A DNA stretch of 33,693 nucleotides from an uncultured Lachnospiraceae bacterium (GTDB taxonomy: Bacteria > Bacillota > Clostridia > Lachnospirales > Lachnospiraceae): positions 1-33,693 of the forward strand of contig CAJTZB010000006.1 in the NCBI GenBank assembly GCA_910583815.1, given 5' to 3'. A model generated the notes under the pieces. That model was not told where the DNA came from, did no database searches, and saw only the letters and a list, made by a program, of their open reading frames with translations. The position numbers and the translations under genes were made by a program. Positions 1 to 6,720 of this stretch are shown here, piece after piece; the stretch's first letter is position 1; every line of letters starts with the position of its first letter.

Positions 1-693
1 AAATACATAACCATACTCCCTGCCCTCCGGTGTAGAGGCGGCGGTAACATAGCCGTTTATCTCCTCACCACGGTTTAAGGAACGGATTTCACAATTCTCA
101 AAAAATGCCGTCGCCCCACCAAAAATAAAATCCACATCGCCCTCAATATAGCAATCTTTATAATAATGCACGCCATTTCTGCGCGGCGTATGCTCTCCAG
201 GCCCTCGGAATCCCCCTGCCTCTACTACTGACGGCGGAAGAGGTGCAGTAAACAACGTATCCTGTCTGCCAAGAAAACGGCAGCCTTCAAACATCATCCG
301 CGTGCCGTCTGCATAGAATGCAACCGCCTGTCCCACTTTTGCCCCAAAGCCGGATGTATTGCGGAATATAATATTTTTTGCATAGAAATCATCTGCACGG
401 ACAAATACCGTCTGCGTACGGAATGTTCCTCTCTTTACTCCATCCGGCAATATCATCAGCGCATAATCTCCGTATTCTATAACGACTTCATCCCGTTCTC
501 TGGCAACAAGCGACACATGGTTCTGCATCAGCTGCAATTTCTCCCTGTAGCTGCCCGCCCCAATATTGATTTCTACTGCGATTTCTTCTTCTCCCGCATT
601 CTGCTGCATTGCTTCTGCTATCCCAATTGCCTCTGCAATTGTTTGCGTATCTCCACTGCCATCCTTGCGGACCTTGACCATATATTTCTTCAT
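1..693 (-). CDS. Pectinesterase (pectin methylesterase, CE8 family), 3' end cut off by the window
   Basis: The visible 231 codons are the N-terminal part of a right-handed beta-helix pectin methylesterase, which removes methyl esters from homogalacturonan. The family signatures are present in order: GQAVAFYADG near residues 121-130, QDTLF with the probable acid/base Asp145, DFIFG with the probable nucleophile Asp188, and GYVTAASTPEG near 214-224. No signal peptide is seen, so the enzyme is probably cytoplasmic and would act on imported pectic oligosaccharides; this is an inference. Two in-frame starts compete. ATG at 693 lies 13 nt after an AAAGGAG site. ATG at 705 lies only 1 nt after it, so I prefer 693. 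The gene continues beyond position 1. It fits the galactanase at the other end of the window as another pectin-side-chain activity, but the two are about 30 kb apart. Confidence 0.93.
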   Translation of the reverse strand, partial: MKKYMVKVRKDGSGDTQTIAEAIGIAEAMQQNAGEEEIAVEINIGAGSYREKLQLMQNHVSLVARERDEVVIEYGDYALMILPDGVKRGTFRTQTVFVRADDFYAKNIIFRNTSGFGAKVGQAVAFYADGTRMMFEGCRFLGRQDTLFTAPLPPSVVEAGGFRGPGEHTPRRNGVHYYKDCYIEGDVDFIFGGATAFFENCEIRSLNRGEEINGYVTAASTPEGREYGYVF

Positions 694-803
694 GCTGACT
701 GCCATGCTCCTTTCTATAAATGCAGTATGACAGATGGTTTTTTGTATTTGCTTCTGTTTCCTTTTTCCATCTGTACACTATACTCTCGCCACTTGACGGT
801 ATT

Positions 804-832
804 ATTATAGGTTTGATTCAGGCGGTTTGCAA
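804..832 (-). promoter_or_regulatory. Sigma-A-type promoter for the pectinesterase gene
   Basis: On the minus strand there is a -35 TTGCAA (832-827), a 17-nt spacer and a perfect -10 TATAAT (809-804). The predicted leader to the pectinesterase start is about 100 nt. A partial match to the dispersed repeat (CATCTGTACAC read on the plus strand, 768-778) lies inside that leader. Confidence 0.6.
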
Positions 833-939
833 GAGGCAGTTGCAGTGCTTCTATATTTTATAGTGGCGGATAGCGGATGGAAGTAGTATAATCAAAAATA
901 GAGAATTGTAAGTTATGAAGGAATGACATGGAGGTACAT

Positions 940-1281
940 ATGCGATTAGGAGAAGTTAGTTTATTAACAAATGATGTTGTCAAATTGGCGGATTTTTATA
1001 AATCCTTGCTTGAAATAAATAATGACAGCAATGATGAAATACATCAGACAATCATTGCAAAGGAAACAATGTTAACAATTTATAATGACGGATCAATAAA
1101 AAATAATAACAATCAAAATATGTGTATCGCGTTTACCGTGGACGATATAGAAAAAGAGTATCAAAAAGTTTTAGCATTAGGGGCAGAAATAATTGAAAAA
1201 CCAACCAAACGTCCGTGGGGTGCTATAAACATGAGTTTCTATGACCCTGACAGGAATGTTATATATTTAAGGAGTCTTTAG
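940..1281 (+). CDS. VOC-superfamily (glyoxalase/bleomycin-resistance-like) protein
   Basis: This 113-aa protein has the size and pattern of a single VOC domain: an N-terminal strand LGEVSLLTNDV, a helix with DFYKSLL, and a C-terminal half ending FYDPDRNVIYL, which is the usual metal-side strand of the fold. VOC proteins are metal-dependent isomerases, dioxygenases or drug-binding proteins; the substrate cannot be told here. ATG 940 has GGAGG at 930-934 with a 5-nt gap. An in-frame ATG at 928 also has an AAGGA site 5 nt upstream and would add four residues. The gene is visibly more AT-rich than its neighbours, with runs of AAT and AAA codons, which hints at horizontal acquisition. Its TAG stop codon is the first three bases of a dispersed repeat copy. 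Confidence 0.85.
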   Translation: MRLGEVSLLTNDVVKLADFYKSLLEINNDSNDEIHQTIIAKETMLTIYNDGSIKNNNNQNMCIAFTVDDIEKEYQKVLALGAEIIEKPTKRPWGAINMSFYDPDRNVIYLRSL

Positions 1282-1300
1282 CCTCGGTGTACAGATGCTA
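1279..1300 (+). repeat. Dispersed repeat copy A
   Basis: This reads TAGCCTCGGTGTACAGATG followed by CTA and differs from the copy at 6625 by one base. It begins with the stop codon of the VOC gene. The unit starts with TAGC and ends with GCTA, so its ends are inverted. Confidence 0.75.
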
Positions 1301-1349
1301 ATAAGAACCAGAAAAAACATTCAGGTTTGGAAAAGAAATGGAGATTAAA

Positions 1350-1445
1350 ATGCAAAATATCAGAATCTATGGAATACCGGCTTGTAACATGGCCTCATCT
1401 GGAATAGAAATGGGCTATTATACCCCAATAGAGGCAAAGAAATGA
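1350..1445 (+). pseudogene. 31-codon ORF, possible remnant of an effector-binding (GyrI-like) gene
   Basis: ATG 1350 opens a 31-aa frame that begins MQNIRIYGIPACNMASSG and ends in a TGA overlapping the next gene's ATG (ATGA overlap). The first half resembles the N-terminus of GyrI/AraC effector-binding-domain proteins, whose usual length is about 150 residues. The second half does not continue that family. I read it as a gene start fused to other sequence by a deletion, now possibly acting as a translational leader for the radical SAM gene. The family resemblance is from memory and weak. Confidence 0.35.
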
Positions 1446-2164
1446 TACTACACGGCCTCAATAAACTGACACTGCTTGACTATCCTGGCCATCTCGCCTG
1501 TACTGCATTTGTCGGAGCCTGCAATTTCCGCTGCCCATTCTGCCACAATGCACCTCTTGTTCTTTCAGCAGATACCTGTCCCCAAGTAAGTGAAGAGGAC
1601 TTCTTTTCTTTCTTAAAAAAACGACGTGGCATATTGGAAGGTGTCTGCGTTACCGGAGGAGAGCCTACACTCCAAAAGGACCTTCCTGATTTTCTTGCCA
1701 AAATCAAAGAACTTGGTTTCCTTGTAAAGCTTGATACTAACGGCTATGAACCAAAACTGTTGGAGTCTCTTCTCCACAGCGCTTGTCTGGACATGGTTTC
1801 AATGGATATTAAAAACTGTCCGGAGCAATATGCCAAGACTGCCGGAATTCCCGCAGAACGCTTTGATATTGCACGGATTTTTGCCAGTACGGAGCTTCTG
1901 CGTTCCTCTCAGATTCCATACGAATTCCGTACAACTGTTGTAAAAGAACTTCACCCAATGGAATGCTTTTCTCAAATCGGGGAATGGCTTGCCGGTTCGT
2001 CTCCCTATTTCCTGCAGCAATTTGTTGCCGGAGACCAGCTTATCTGTGGCGATGCGAGGCAGTTCCATGCATACACAGATGCGGAACTTAAAAAAGCTGC
2101 CATGCTGCTCGCGGCATATCTTCCAAACACCTGCGTACGTGGCGATCAGGCTTCTACAAAATAA
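1442..2164 (+). CDS. Radical SAM activating enzyme, anaerobic ribonucleotide reductase activase type (NrdG-like)
   Basis: This 240-aa protein carries the radical SAM cluster motif C27-x3-C31-x2-C34 (CNFRCPFC), the glycine-rich SAM-binding motif VTGGEPTLQ near residues 70-78, and an opening typical of the family (LTLLDYPG). It matches the single-domain anaerobic ribonucleoside-triphosphate reductase activating proteins. These use a 4Fe-4S cluster and SAM to place a glycyl radical on NrdD. No NrdD gene is next to it here, so the partner must be elsewhere or the activase serves another glycyl-radical enzyme. The start overlaps the upstream 31-codon ORF by four bases. The next gene begins 14 nt after the stop, suggesting co-transcription with the acetyltransferase. 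Confidence 0.85.
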   Translation: MILHGLNKLTLLDYPGHLACTAFVGACNFRCPFCHNAPLVLSADTCPQVSEEDFFSFLKKRRGILEGVCVTGGEPTLQKDLPDFLAKIKELGFLVKLDTNGYEPKLLESLLHSACLDMVSMDIKNCPEQYAKTAGIPAERFDIARIFASTELLRSSQIPYEFRTTVVKELHPMECFSQIGEWLAGSSPYFLQQFVAGDQLICGDARQFHAYTDAELKKAAMLLAAYLPNTCVRGDQASTK

Positions 2165-2178
2165 AATGGAGAATGACC

Positions 2179-2724
2179 ATGCTGTTTACCTACCAAACCG
2201 AGCGGCTGATTCTCTCTGTGCTGAATGAGAACTATGCTGATTCTGTCAAACAATTTTATAAAGAAAACTACTCTTTTTTTGCTCCATATGAGCCTGCTTA
2301 TCCTGAAAATTTTTTCACAACAGAATATCACATGTTCCTGCTTGGCGCACAGTTAAAACAATTCTTACGCAACGAAGGACTTCGGTATTATCTGTTTGAA
2401 AAAACAGATACATCAAAAATTATCGGCTGCATTGCCTTTTCCAATATCCGGCTCGGAAACGAGCGCTCCTGTTCTATCAGCTATAAACTCGCTGAAAAAA
2501 TGCAGCATAAAGGCTACGCCCTCGAAGCAACCCATTTCCTTCTTCAGCTTATTGCAATGGAATTTTCCATGCACCGCATCGAAGCTGATATTTTGCCGGA
2601 TAACCTTCCTTCTATCTGTCTGGCAGAACATCTTGGTTTTTCCTTTGAGGGCATTGCCAAAAGCTCTCATCTGATCCAAGGCGTTTGGAAAGATCATGCT
2701 CGTTATGCACTAATATTAGAATAG
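2179..2724 (+). CDS. GNAT-family N-acetyltransferase (RimJ/RimL type)
   Basis: The 181-aa product opens TERLIL, the usual first strand of RimJ/RimL-like acetyltransferases. It has a YKLAEKMQHKGYALEA stretch near residue 115-130 corresponding to the acetyl-CoA binding motif A, and a late AEHLGFSFEG motif B. Such enzymes acetylate N-termini, amino groups of small molecules or antibiotics; the substrate is unknown. ATG 2179 is preferred over ATG 2173 because GGAG at 2168-2171 is 7 nt from the former and only 1 nt from the latter. The TAG stop is the first codon of an inverted copy of the dispersed repeat. Confidence 0.85.
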   Translation: MLFTYQTERLILSVLNENYADSVKQFYKENYSFFAPYEPAYPENFFTTEYHMFLLGAQLKQFLRNEGLRYYLFEKTDTSKIIGCIAFSNIRLGNERSCSISYKLAEKMQHKGYALEATHFLLQLIAMEFSMHRIEADILPDNLPSICLAEHLGFSFEGIAKSSHLIQGVWKDHARYALILE

Positions 2725-2743
2725 TATCTGTACACAAACGCTG
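2722..2743 (-). repeat. Dispersed repeat copy E (inverted)
   Basis: Read on the plus strand this is TAGTATCTGTACACAAACG followed by CTG, the reverse complement of the repeat at 1279 and 6625 with about four changes. It overlaps the stop codon of the GNAT gene. With copy A it forms an inverted pair bracketing the 31-codon ORF, the NrdG-like gene and the GNAT gene. Confidence 0.65.
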
Positions 2744-2753
2744 GAATCAGGGA

Positions 2754-3800
2754 TTAAGTCAGATACAAATACCAATATCCAAATTCCCCCTGTCTACGGT
2801 TTCCTTTTTTCAGCGGATAAAATGCAGAAAAACCAAAGGTTTCTGCCATATATTGATCCCTGTAACGGAATTCGCCCGGAACTCCGACCGCGTACTGTTC
2901 CCCTCTTACTCCAGACAGCTGCACAAGCAGTAAATGATGGTATTGGTAATAGCCATGCAGCAGAAAATGATTATTTTCTAACCCCTTCCATTTCTTTGGA
3001 AACTTTTCAAGATCAGAAAGTTCCATACGGCAGCACTGTCTCCTTATACCGTCTGGCGGAAGTGAAAGTTTCGGCAAAATCCCAAGCAACTCCGGAAATG
3101 TATATGTAACATCTGTCTCCATTCGCTTTGGAAACTTTAAACTCTCCGTCTCTGTATCCTGCCTGTTTCTTTCTTCCTCCTGCGGACATTCTGACAGAGT
3201 TTCTTCCTTCTGCTCCACCTGCCCGAATCGGAATGACGTCTTGTAAGGCGTCTGTTCCGATACTTTCTTCTTCCATATCTGCGTTTTTGGCATCTCTTCC
3301 AATCTCTTCTCCGGCGGTTGCTGCCATTCCTTCGGCTGGCTGTTCAGGGCTGTTTCTGCCACAGTATCCATCCAAATCTGTGCCGGATGCAGCTCTCCTT
3401 CTCCATTTGCATAATGAAGTTCTGCTCCGTCCACCCTGCCTCCACCATATTCCATTGGCGTATCCCCAAAGCAGATCGCCTCCAAATCAGATGCTTTCTT
3501 CTCACTCCCAAGAAAATGTTCCGTGCTTGTCTTGACACAATAAGAAACAACATTCTGAACCCCTGCCGTCCCCAATGCCCCACCTCCGACAACTCCTGCT
3601 GCCATTGGCTCCCCTACTATGGACGCCCCTCCGGCAAAATAATAAGTTGGTGTAATAACACTGGCATCTGCCAGACGGCAATGATATTCCAGACGGCATG
3701 CAGCTCCGTTCTGCCAAAGCACTGCATGTCCTGCCGGTTCTGCCTTTATTCCGTTCCTATACATAGAAAAATAAATAATCTTCCTGCTGCACCCCATCAT
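2754..3800 (-). CDS. Lachnospiraceae-type hypothetical protein (DUF6128-like C-terminal domain)
   Basis: This is a 348-aa protein of unknown function. Its N-terminal quarter is a compact segment with several cysteines (CRLEYHCRLADASVITP and a glycine-rich GVVGGGALG). The middle (about residues 150-230) is charged and low in complexity, probably a disordered linker. The C-terminal part (about 245-348) has an HGYYQYHHLLLVQL motif followed by YAVGVPGEF and FGFSAFYP, which I recognise as a conserved domain of Lachnospiraceae hypothetical proteins, close to DUF6128. ATG 3800 is chosen because GGAGGG sits 5 nt upstream; an upstream in-frame start at 3815 has no such site. No membrane segment or signal peptide is seen. 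It diverges from the DUF2589 operon. Confidence 0.7.
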   Translation of the reverse strand: MMGCSRKIIYFSMYRNGIKAEPAGHAVLWQNGAACRLEYHCRLADASVITPTYYFAGGASIVGEPMAAGVVGGGALGTAGVQNVVSYCVKTSTEHFLGSEKKASDLEAICFGDTPMEYGGGRVDGAELHYANGEGELHPAQIWMDTVAETALNSQPKEWQQPPEKRLEEMPKTQIWKKKVSEQTPYKTSFRFGQVEQKEETLSECPQEEERNRQDTETESLKFPKRMETDVTYTFPELLGILPKLSLPPDGIRRQCCRMELSDLEKFPKKWKGLENNHFLLHGYYQYHHLLLVQLSGVRGEQYAVGVPGEFRYRDQYMAETFGFSAFYPLKKGNRRQGEFGYWYLYLT

Positions 3801-3956
3801 ATTTCCCTCCGCCACACTTCATGCATGTCCTTCTGATTTCACTATATGCGGCAGCCACATAGAGTATGTCCAAACAATTTCTGGTTTTAAAAATCTTCTC
3901 CATAATCTAACTTCTGCTCCCATTTAATAAAATACTGTAGAATTATACTATATTAC

Positions 3957-3972
3957 GTCGAAAATAATCGAC
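3957..3972. promoter_or_regulatory. Inverted repeat GTCGA-N6-TCGAC, possible pair of Spo0A-like boxes
   Basis: GTCGA (3957-3961) and TCGAC (3968-3972) form a perfect 5-bp inverted repeat in the 308-bp divergent region 3801-4108. Read outward, the two arms (CGTCGAAAA on plus, TTGTCGATT on minus) each resemble the Spo0A box TGTCGAA with one or two mismatches. The regulator is inferred. I see no convincing -35/-10 pair in this interval; apart from the leader hairpin at 4041 nothing else stands out. Confidence 0.35.
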
Positions 3973-4040
3973 AAAATGCAGAAGTATATTGATTATACCC
4001 GAATAATAACATAAAATAGATTTGTAGTTAAAAAAAGGAT

Positions 4041-4077
4041 TTGTCTCTTCTGCGCAGAGAGTCCACAAAAGAGACAA
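4041..4077 (+). other. Hairpin in the leader of the DUF2589 operon
   Basis: TTGTCTCTT (4041-4049) pairs perfectly with AAGAGACAA (4069-4077) around a 19-nt loop that itself contains the palindrome TCTGCGCAGA. It ends about 20 nt before the GGAGG site of the first gene and has no U-tract, so it is more likely an RNA stability or control element than a terminator. Confidence 0.4.
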
Positions 4078-4108
4078 TATACAAAGACGCTCTCAGAATG
4101 GAGGCACT

Positions 4109-4747
4109 ATGCCAAGAAACGAAATTGGGGAAATTGTAAACAGTTTGCCGATTGAACACATGGTTGCAGCACCAATTATTGCAGCAGTCAAAGCGCAGAA
4201 GGAAGTCAGCGGAATGCTTGCAGAGTTCTTAAACTCGGTAGCGCTTGACAAAAACGGAAATGCCCGGATGGTCACTTTTAAATATGGGCAGGAAACTTCA
4301 GACGGAAATGGAGGAGTCAAGTACGAAGACCGATACATACAGGCCCCTTTTGTAGCATTGTCCGGCATTCCAAATCTGGCAGTAGAAACTGTGCAGGTAA
4401 ATTTCGAGCTTGAAGTGACAACATCGGATACAAGCAAAAATACAACAACTGTAAGTTCTTCCACTGATGGGAAATTTGGAGGGTTTTTCTCTCCAAAAGT
4501 AAACTTCAATGCCTCCTTAAGCCATAACTCTGAGCAAACAAGGCAAACCGATACGCGCGCCAAGTATTCTTTCCATGTTGAAGCAAGAAAACAGGAACAG
4601 CCGGAAGCACTGATGCGCATTGTAGAAGTCATGGTCAATGCTGCAACAACACCAAGCAATAAGGAGCCACAAACCAAGAACCTGTTAGATGACAGTGGAA
4701 ACAGCGGCAGCAGCGGTAACAATAACGGCAATAACAACCCAAGTTAA
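4109..4747 (+). CDS. DUF2589 domain-containing protein
   Basis: The 212-aa product has the DUF2589 layout. An amphipathic N-terminal helix region comes first (SLPIEHMVAAPIIAAVKAQ, residues about 13-31, then MLAEFLNSVAL). A beta-rich core follows with VTFKYGQ and a YIQAPFVALSGIPNLAVETV block, then FELEV. The last conserved segment is KVNFNASLSHNSEQTRQTDT, YSFHVEARKQ and PEALMRIVEVM. The last 25 residues are a Ser/Gly/Asn tail. No signal peptide or transmembrane helix is present. The function of DUF2589 is unknown. ATG 4109 has GGAGG with a 5-nt gap. It is first in a three-gene operon with a divergent DUF2589 paralog and an unrecognised 340-aa protein. Confidence 0.88.
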   Translation: MPRNEIGEIVNSLPIEHMVAAPIIAAVKAQKEVSGMLAEFLNSVALDKNGNARMVTFKYGQETSDGNGGVKYEDRYIQAPFVALSGIPNLAVETVQVNFELEVTTSDTSKNTTTVSSSTDGKFGGFFSPKVNFNASLSHNSEQTRQTDTRAKYSFHVEARKQEQPEALMRIVEVMVNAATTPSNKEPQTKNLLDDSGNSGSSGNNNGNNNPS

Positions 4748-4819
4748 TACAGTCAGGCGCAAAGAGCTGTCTATTTAACAGCCTGCAGCCTCTAAAGCAA
4801 AAGAAAGGAAGCACTCTTT

Positions 4820-5380
4820 ATGGGGATTTTTGTTCGGAAGCAGAAGAAAACAGAGAAAATCTTCCAATCACAGGAACAACAGTCACAGACTTTATCAGAT
4901 GTTATCCGCGGCATGCAGTATTGCGTGAATACAGCGGCTGAAATCACCGAGCAGCACTATCTGAGCCAACTATCAGAATATTTTGATGAAGACGGAAATC
5001 CGGTGATGTTCACTTACCGAAGCAGCACCGGACAGATTGTAGAAATTCCGGTGTTCACTTTAATGAACCATGCAGAACTGCTTCTTGACGAAATCAATAT
5101 TAAGATGGCATTGCCAATCAAATACTCGGAAATCAAGACAGAAGATGTGGAAAGCAACGCGATTGAGGATTTCAAAGTCTCTCGAAGCGTTTTTTATCTT
5201 GATAACCTGTCAACTTCTCCAAAAGGAAAGCAAGGAGATATTGAAATTGAAATGAGATTTAAAGCAGGAGAACGACCAGAGGCAGTATCTCGTATTGTTG
5301 ATAAGCTGATGAATATCGGAGTACAGTACACGCCAGAAAAAGAATGGGCGAAAGAACATCCGGAAGGAGAAGCAAAGTGA
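4820..5380 (+). CDS. Divergent DUF2589-like protein, second gene of the operon
   Basis: This 186-aa protein has the same arrangement as the preceding one. A helical N-terminal half (LSDVIRGMQYCVNTAAEITEQ, residues about 25-45) leads to a YFDEDGNPVMFTYRSS strand, then an EIPVFTLMNHAELLLDEINI block equivalent to the APFVALSGIPNLAVETVQV block of its neighbour. It ends with DIEIEMRFKAGERPEAVSRI near 140-160, matching the PEALMRIVEVM end motif. I therefore call it a remote DUF2589 paralog; the similarity is a pattern match by eye. AAAGGAA lies 9 nt before the ATG. The next gene begins 3 nt after its stop, so translation is probably coupled. Two paralogs in one operon suggest a hetero-oligomer, but no role is known. 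Confidence 0.72.
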   Translation: MGIFVRKQKKTEKIFQSQEQQSQTLSDVIRGMQYCVNTAAEITEQHYLSQLSEYFDEDGNPVMFTYRSSTGQIVEIPVFTLMNHAELLLDEINIKMALPIKYSEIKTEDVESNAIEDFKVSRSVFYLDNLSTSPKGKQGDIEIEMRFKAGERPEAVSRIVDKLMNIGVQYTPEKEWAKEHPEGEAK

Positions 5381-5383
5381 TAA

Positions 5384-6406
5384 ATGTGTAACCCTCTGAA
5401 AAATGCAGGCCTGGCAGTTATCAGGCAGCCAAGAAGGCCTGACGCAACGCAGCCAACAGGAAGAACGGCACCGGCAGCAGGAGCGGCAAGGCCTCCGCAA
5501 GCAGTAGCAAACATAAGAAATGTGGCTCCCACAAACAATGGGAGTGTCTATTTTATGCCGTATAAATATTATTTAAGTTCCTCTACAATGGTGTTTTCAG
5601 CTGCGCACGGCTGGGATGATGAACGTTTCAGGTATAAAGAGTTTCTGACTGCCATGAGAGACAGCATGAGCGGAGATTACAATGCACAAGAAGCTATAGT
5701 TGTCTGCAGAATATTTGAGCAGGATATGCGGCTTATGTTCTATGAAAAAGCAATACAGGAAATTCAAATCCACAATGACTTTAATCTAATAAGAGACCAA
5801 AGCAACGAAGAGTATCCTATTCTCAAAACCTACCGAAAAAAACTAACGGAGCAAAAGGCGGCATTCTCTGTGAGAAAAAGGTTCTCTCCTCCATCTGATT
5901 TTAGCAAACAGGCATTGTGGTTTGCAAGCGTTTCTAACCGGCCAGCACCCTGCTTAAGTTCTACAGGAGAACATGCCGGAAGCATCTATTTTGATGGTGG
6001 CAGAATCCGCCTGATGCATAATAAGGGTCCTATTGTAGAAGAAGGGAAGCCTACGCGGACTTTGAACGGAGCATCCCTATTGGAAAAACCTACGGACGCA
6101 GAAGCATTTGATTCCATGATAAACCAGACAAAACAGCAAAATGGTATCCAAGCCGTTACTCTGGTTGAATATAGCTACAGAGGTACGCATACGTCAAGGG
6201 GCTATCCAAAAACAGTAAATCTGTTGGATGAAGATATTGCACAGCTTTACTACCTTGCAAAAAGAATTACCTTTATGCTGGAAGACAACCTATACGAACT
6301 AATGAATGCAGGAGTCACAAAAAAAGCTATTATAAATGCAGGTAATAAACTGATGGCAGATTTTATACGTAATCGTGGCGAGCTGAGGCGGGCATTGGGG
6401 TATTAA
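5384..6406 (+). CDS. Unrecognised 340-aa protein, third gene of the DUF2589 operon
   Basis: I do not recognise a family. Residues 1-50 are rich in Pro, Ala, Arg and Gln and look like a flexible arm. From about 55 the sequence becomes ordered: VYFMPYKYYLSSSTMVFSAAHGWDDERF, then a helical stretch to about 165. The middle (190-250) is beta-like, with GSIYFDGGRIRLMHNKG. A helical C-terminus follows (about 270-340) with LYYLAKRITFMLEDNL. There is no signal peptide or membrane helix. The start is supported only by close coupling to the previous gene: the nearest AAGGAG lies 14 nt upstream, inside the preceding gene. The stop codon falls at the left end of a MITE-like hairpin that could end the transcript. 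Its constant partnership with DUF2589 genes elsewhere would be the best clue to function. Confidence 0.65.
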   Translation: MCNPLKNAGLAVIRQPRRPDATQPTGRTAPAAGAARPPQAVANIRNVAPTNNGSVYFMPYKYYLSSSTMVFSAAHGWDDERFRYKEFLTAMRDSMSGDYNAQEAIVVCRIFEQDMRLMFYEKAIQEIQIHNDFNLIRDQSNEEYPILKTYRKKLTEQKAAFSVRKRFSPPSDFSKQALWFASVSNRPAPCLSSTGEHAGSIYFDGGRIRLMHNKGPIVEEGKPTRTLNGASLLEKPTDAEAFDSMINQTKQQNGIQAVTLVEYSYRGTHTSRGYPKTVNLLDEDIAQLYYLAKRITFMLEDNLYELMNAGVTKKAIINAGNKLMADFIRNRGELRRALGY

Positions 6407-6512
6407 AAAGGGGCTGTCGCAAATATGGTTTATATACGATATATGGACGTGGTTATCTGTTTTAAACGCCATATTTTGTGTATAAATGCTATTTTGCAAC
6501 AGCCTCTTTTTA
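6405..6512. repeat. 108-bp near-palindromic element, MITE-like, also a possible terminator
   Basis: The left end GGGGCTGTCGCAAATA and the right end TATTTTGCAACAGCCTC are inverted copies flanked by A5 and T5 runs. The complementarity continues inward (TTTATA/TATAAA and ATATGG...CCATAT) until almost the whole element folds on itself, with roughly four in five positions paired by eye. The ends resemble the GGxxTGTTGCAAAA termini of IS1182-like elements, which is inference. As RNA it would be a strong hairpin with a U-tract just after the DUF2589 operon. The rest of the 6513-6720 gap holds only repeat copy B. Confidence 0.65.
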
Positions 6513-6624
6513 TCCAAATCAGCCACACCGCACCACAATCTTCAGCAAACTCTCAGTTTCTTATAAATGAGCAATTAAAAATTTATCCAGAATAATTGTC
6601 ATACTATAATAGAACCGGAATACT

Positions 6625-6646
6625 TAGCGTCGGTGTACAGATGCTA
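6625..6646 (+). repeat. Dispersed repeat copy B
   Basis: This reads TAGCGTCGGTGTACAGATG followed by CTA, the best consensus copy. It lies between the end of the DUF2589 operon and the end of the glycosylation operon, in otherwise featureless sequence. Confidence 0.75.
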
Positions 6647-6720
6647 TGCTTTTTACAAAAACAATAAATATCTAAAACCACTTCGCGCAGTCATTGTCAG
6701 CTTATGTCCAATATACTCTC

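Noticed and set aside
768..778. Sixth copy of the dispersed repeat upstream of the pectinesterase gene
   Set aside because: Only the 11-bp core CATCTGTACAC matches and the flanks differ, so it may be chance; kept as a partial match only.
488..810. Open frames on both strands around 488-810
   Set aside because: They overlap the pectinesterase gene in other frames, have no family resemblance and no ribosome sites.
3128..3836. Plus-strand frames opposite the 348-aa hypothetical gene
   Set aside because: They are antisense shadows; the minus-strand gene has a clear GGAGGG start and a recognisable C-terminal domain.
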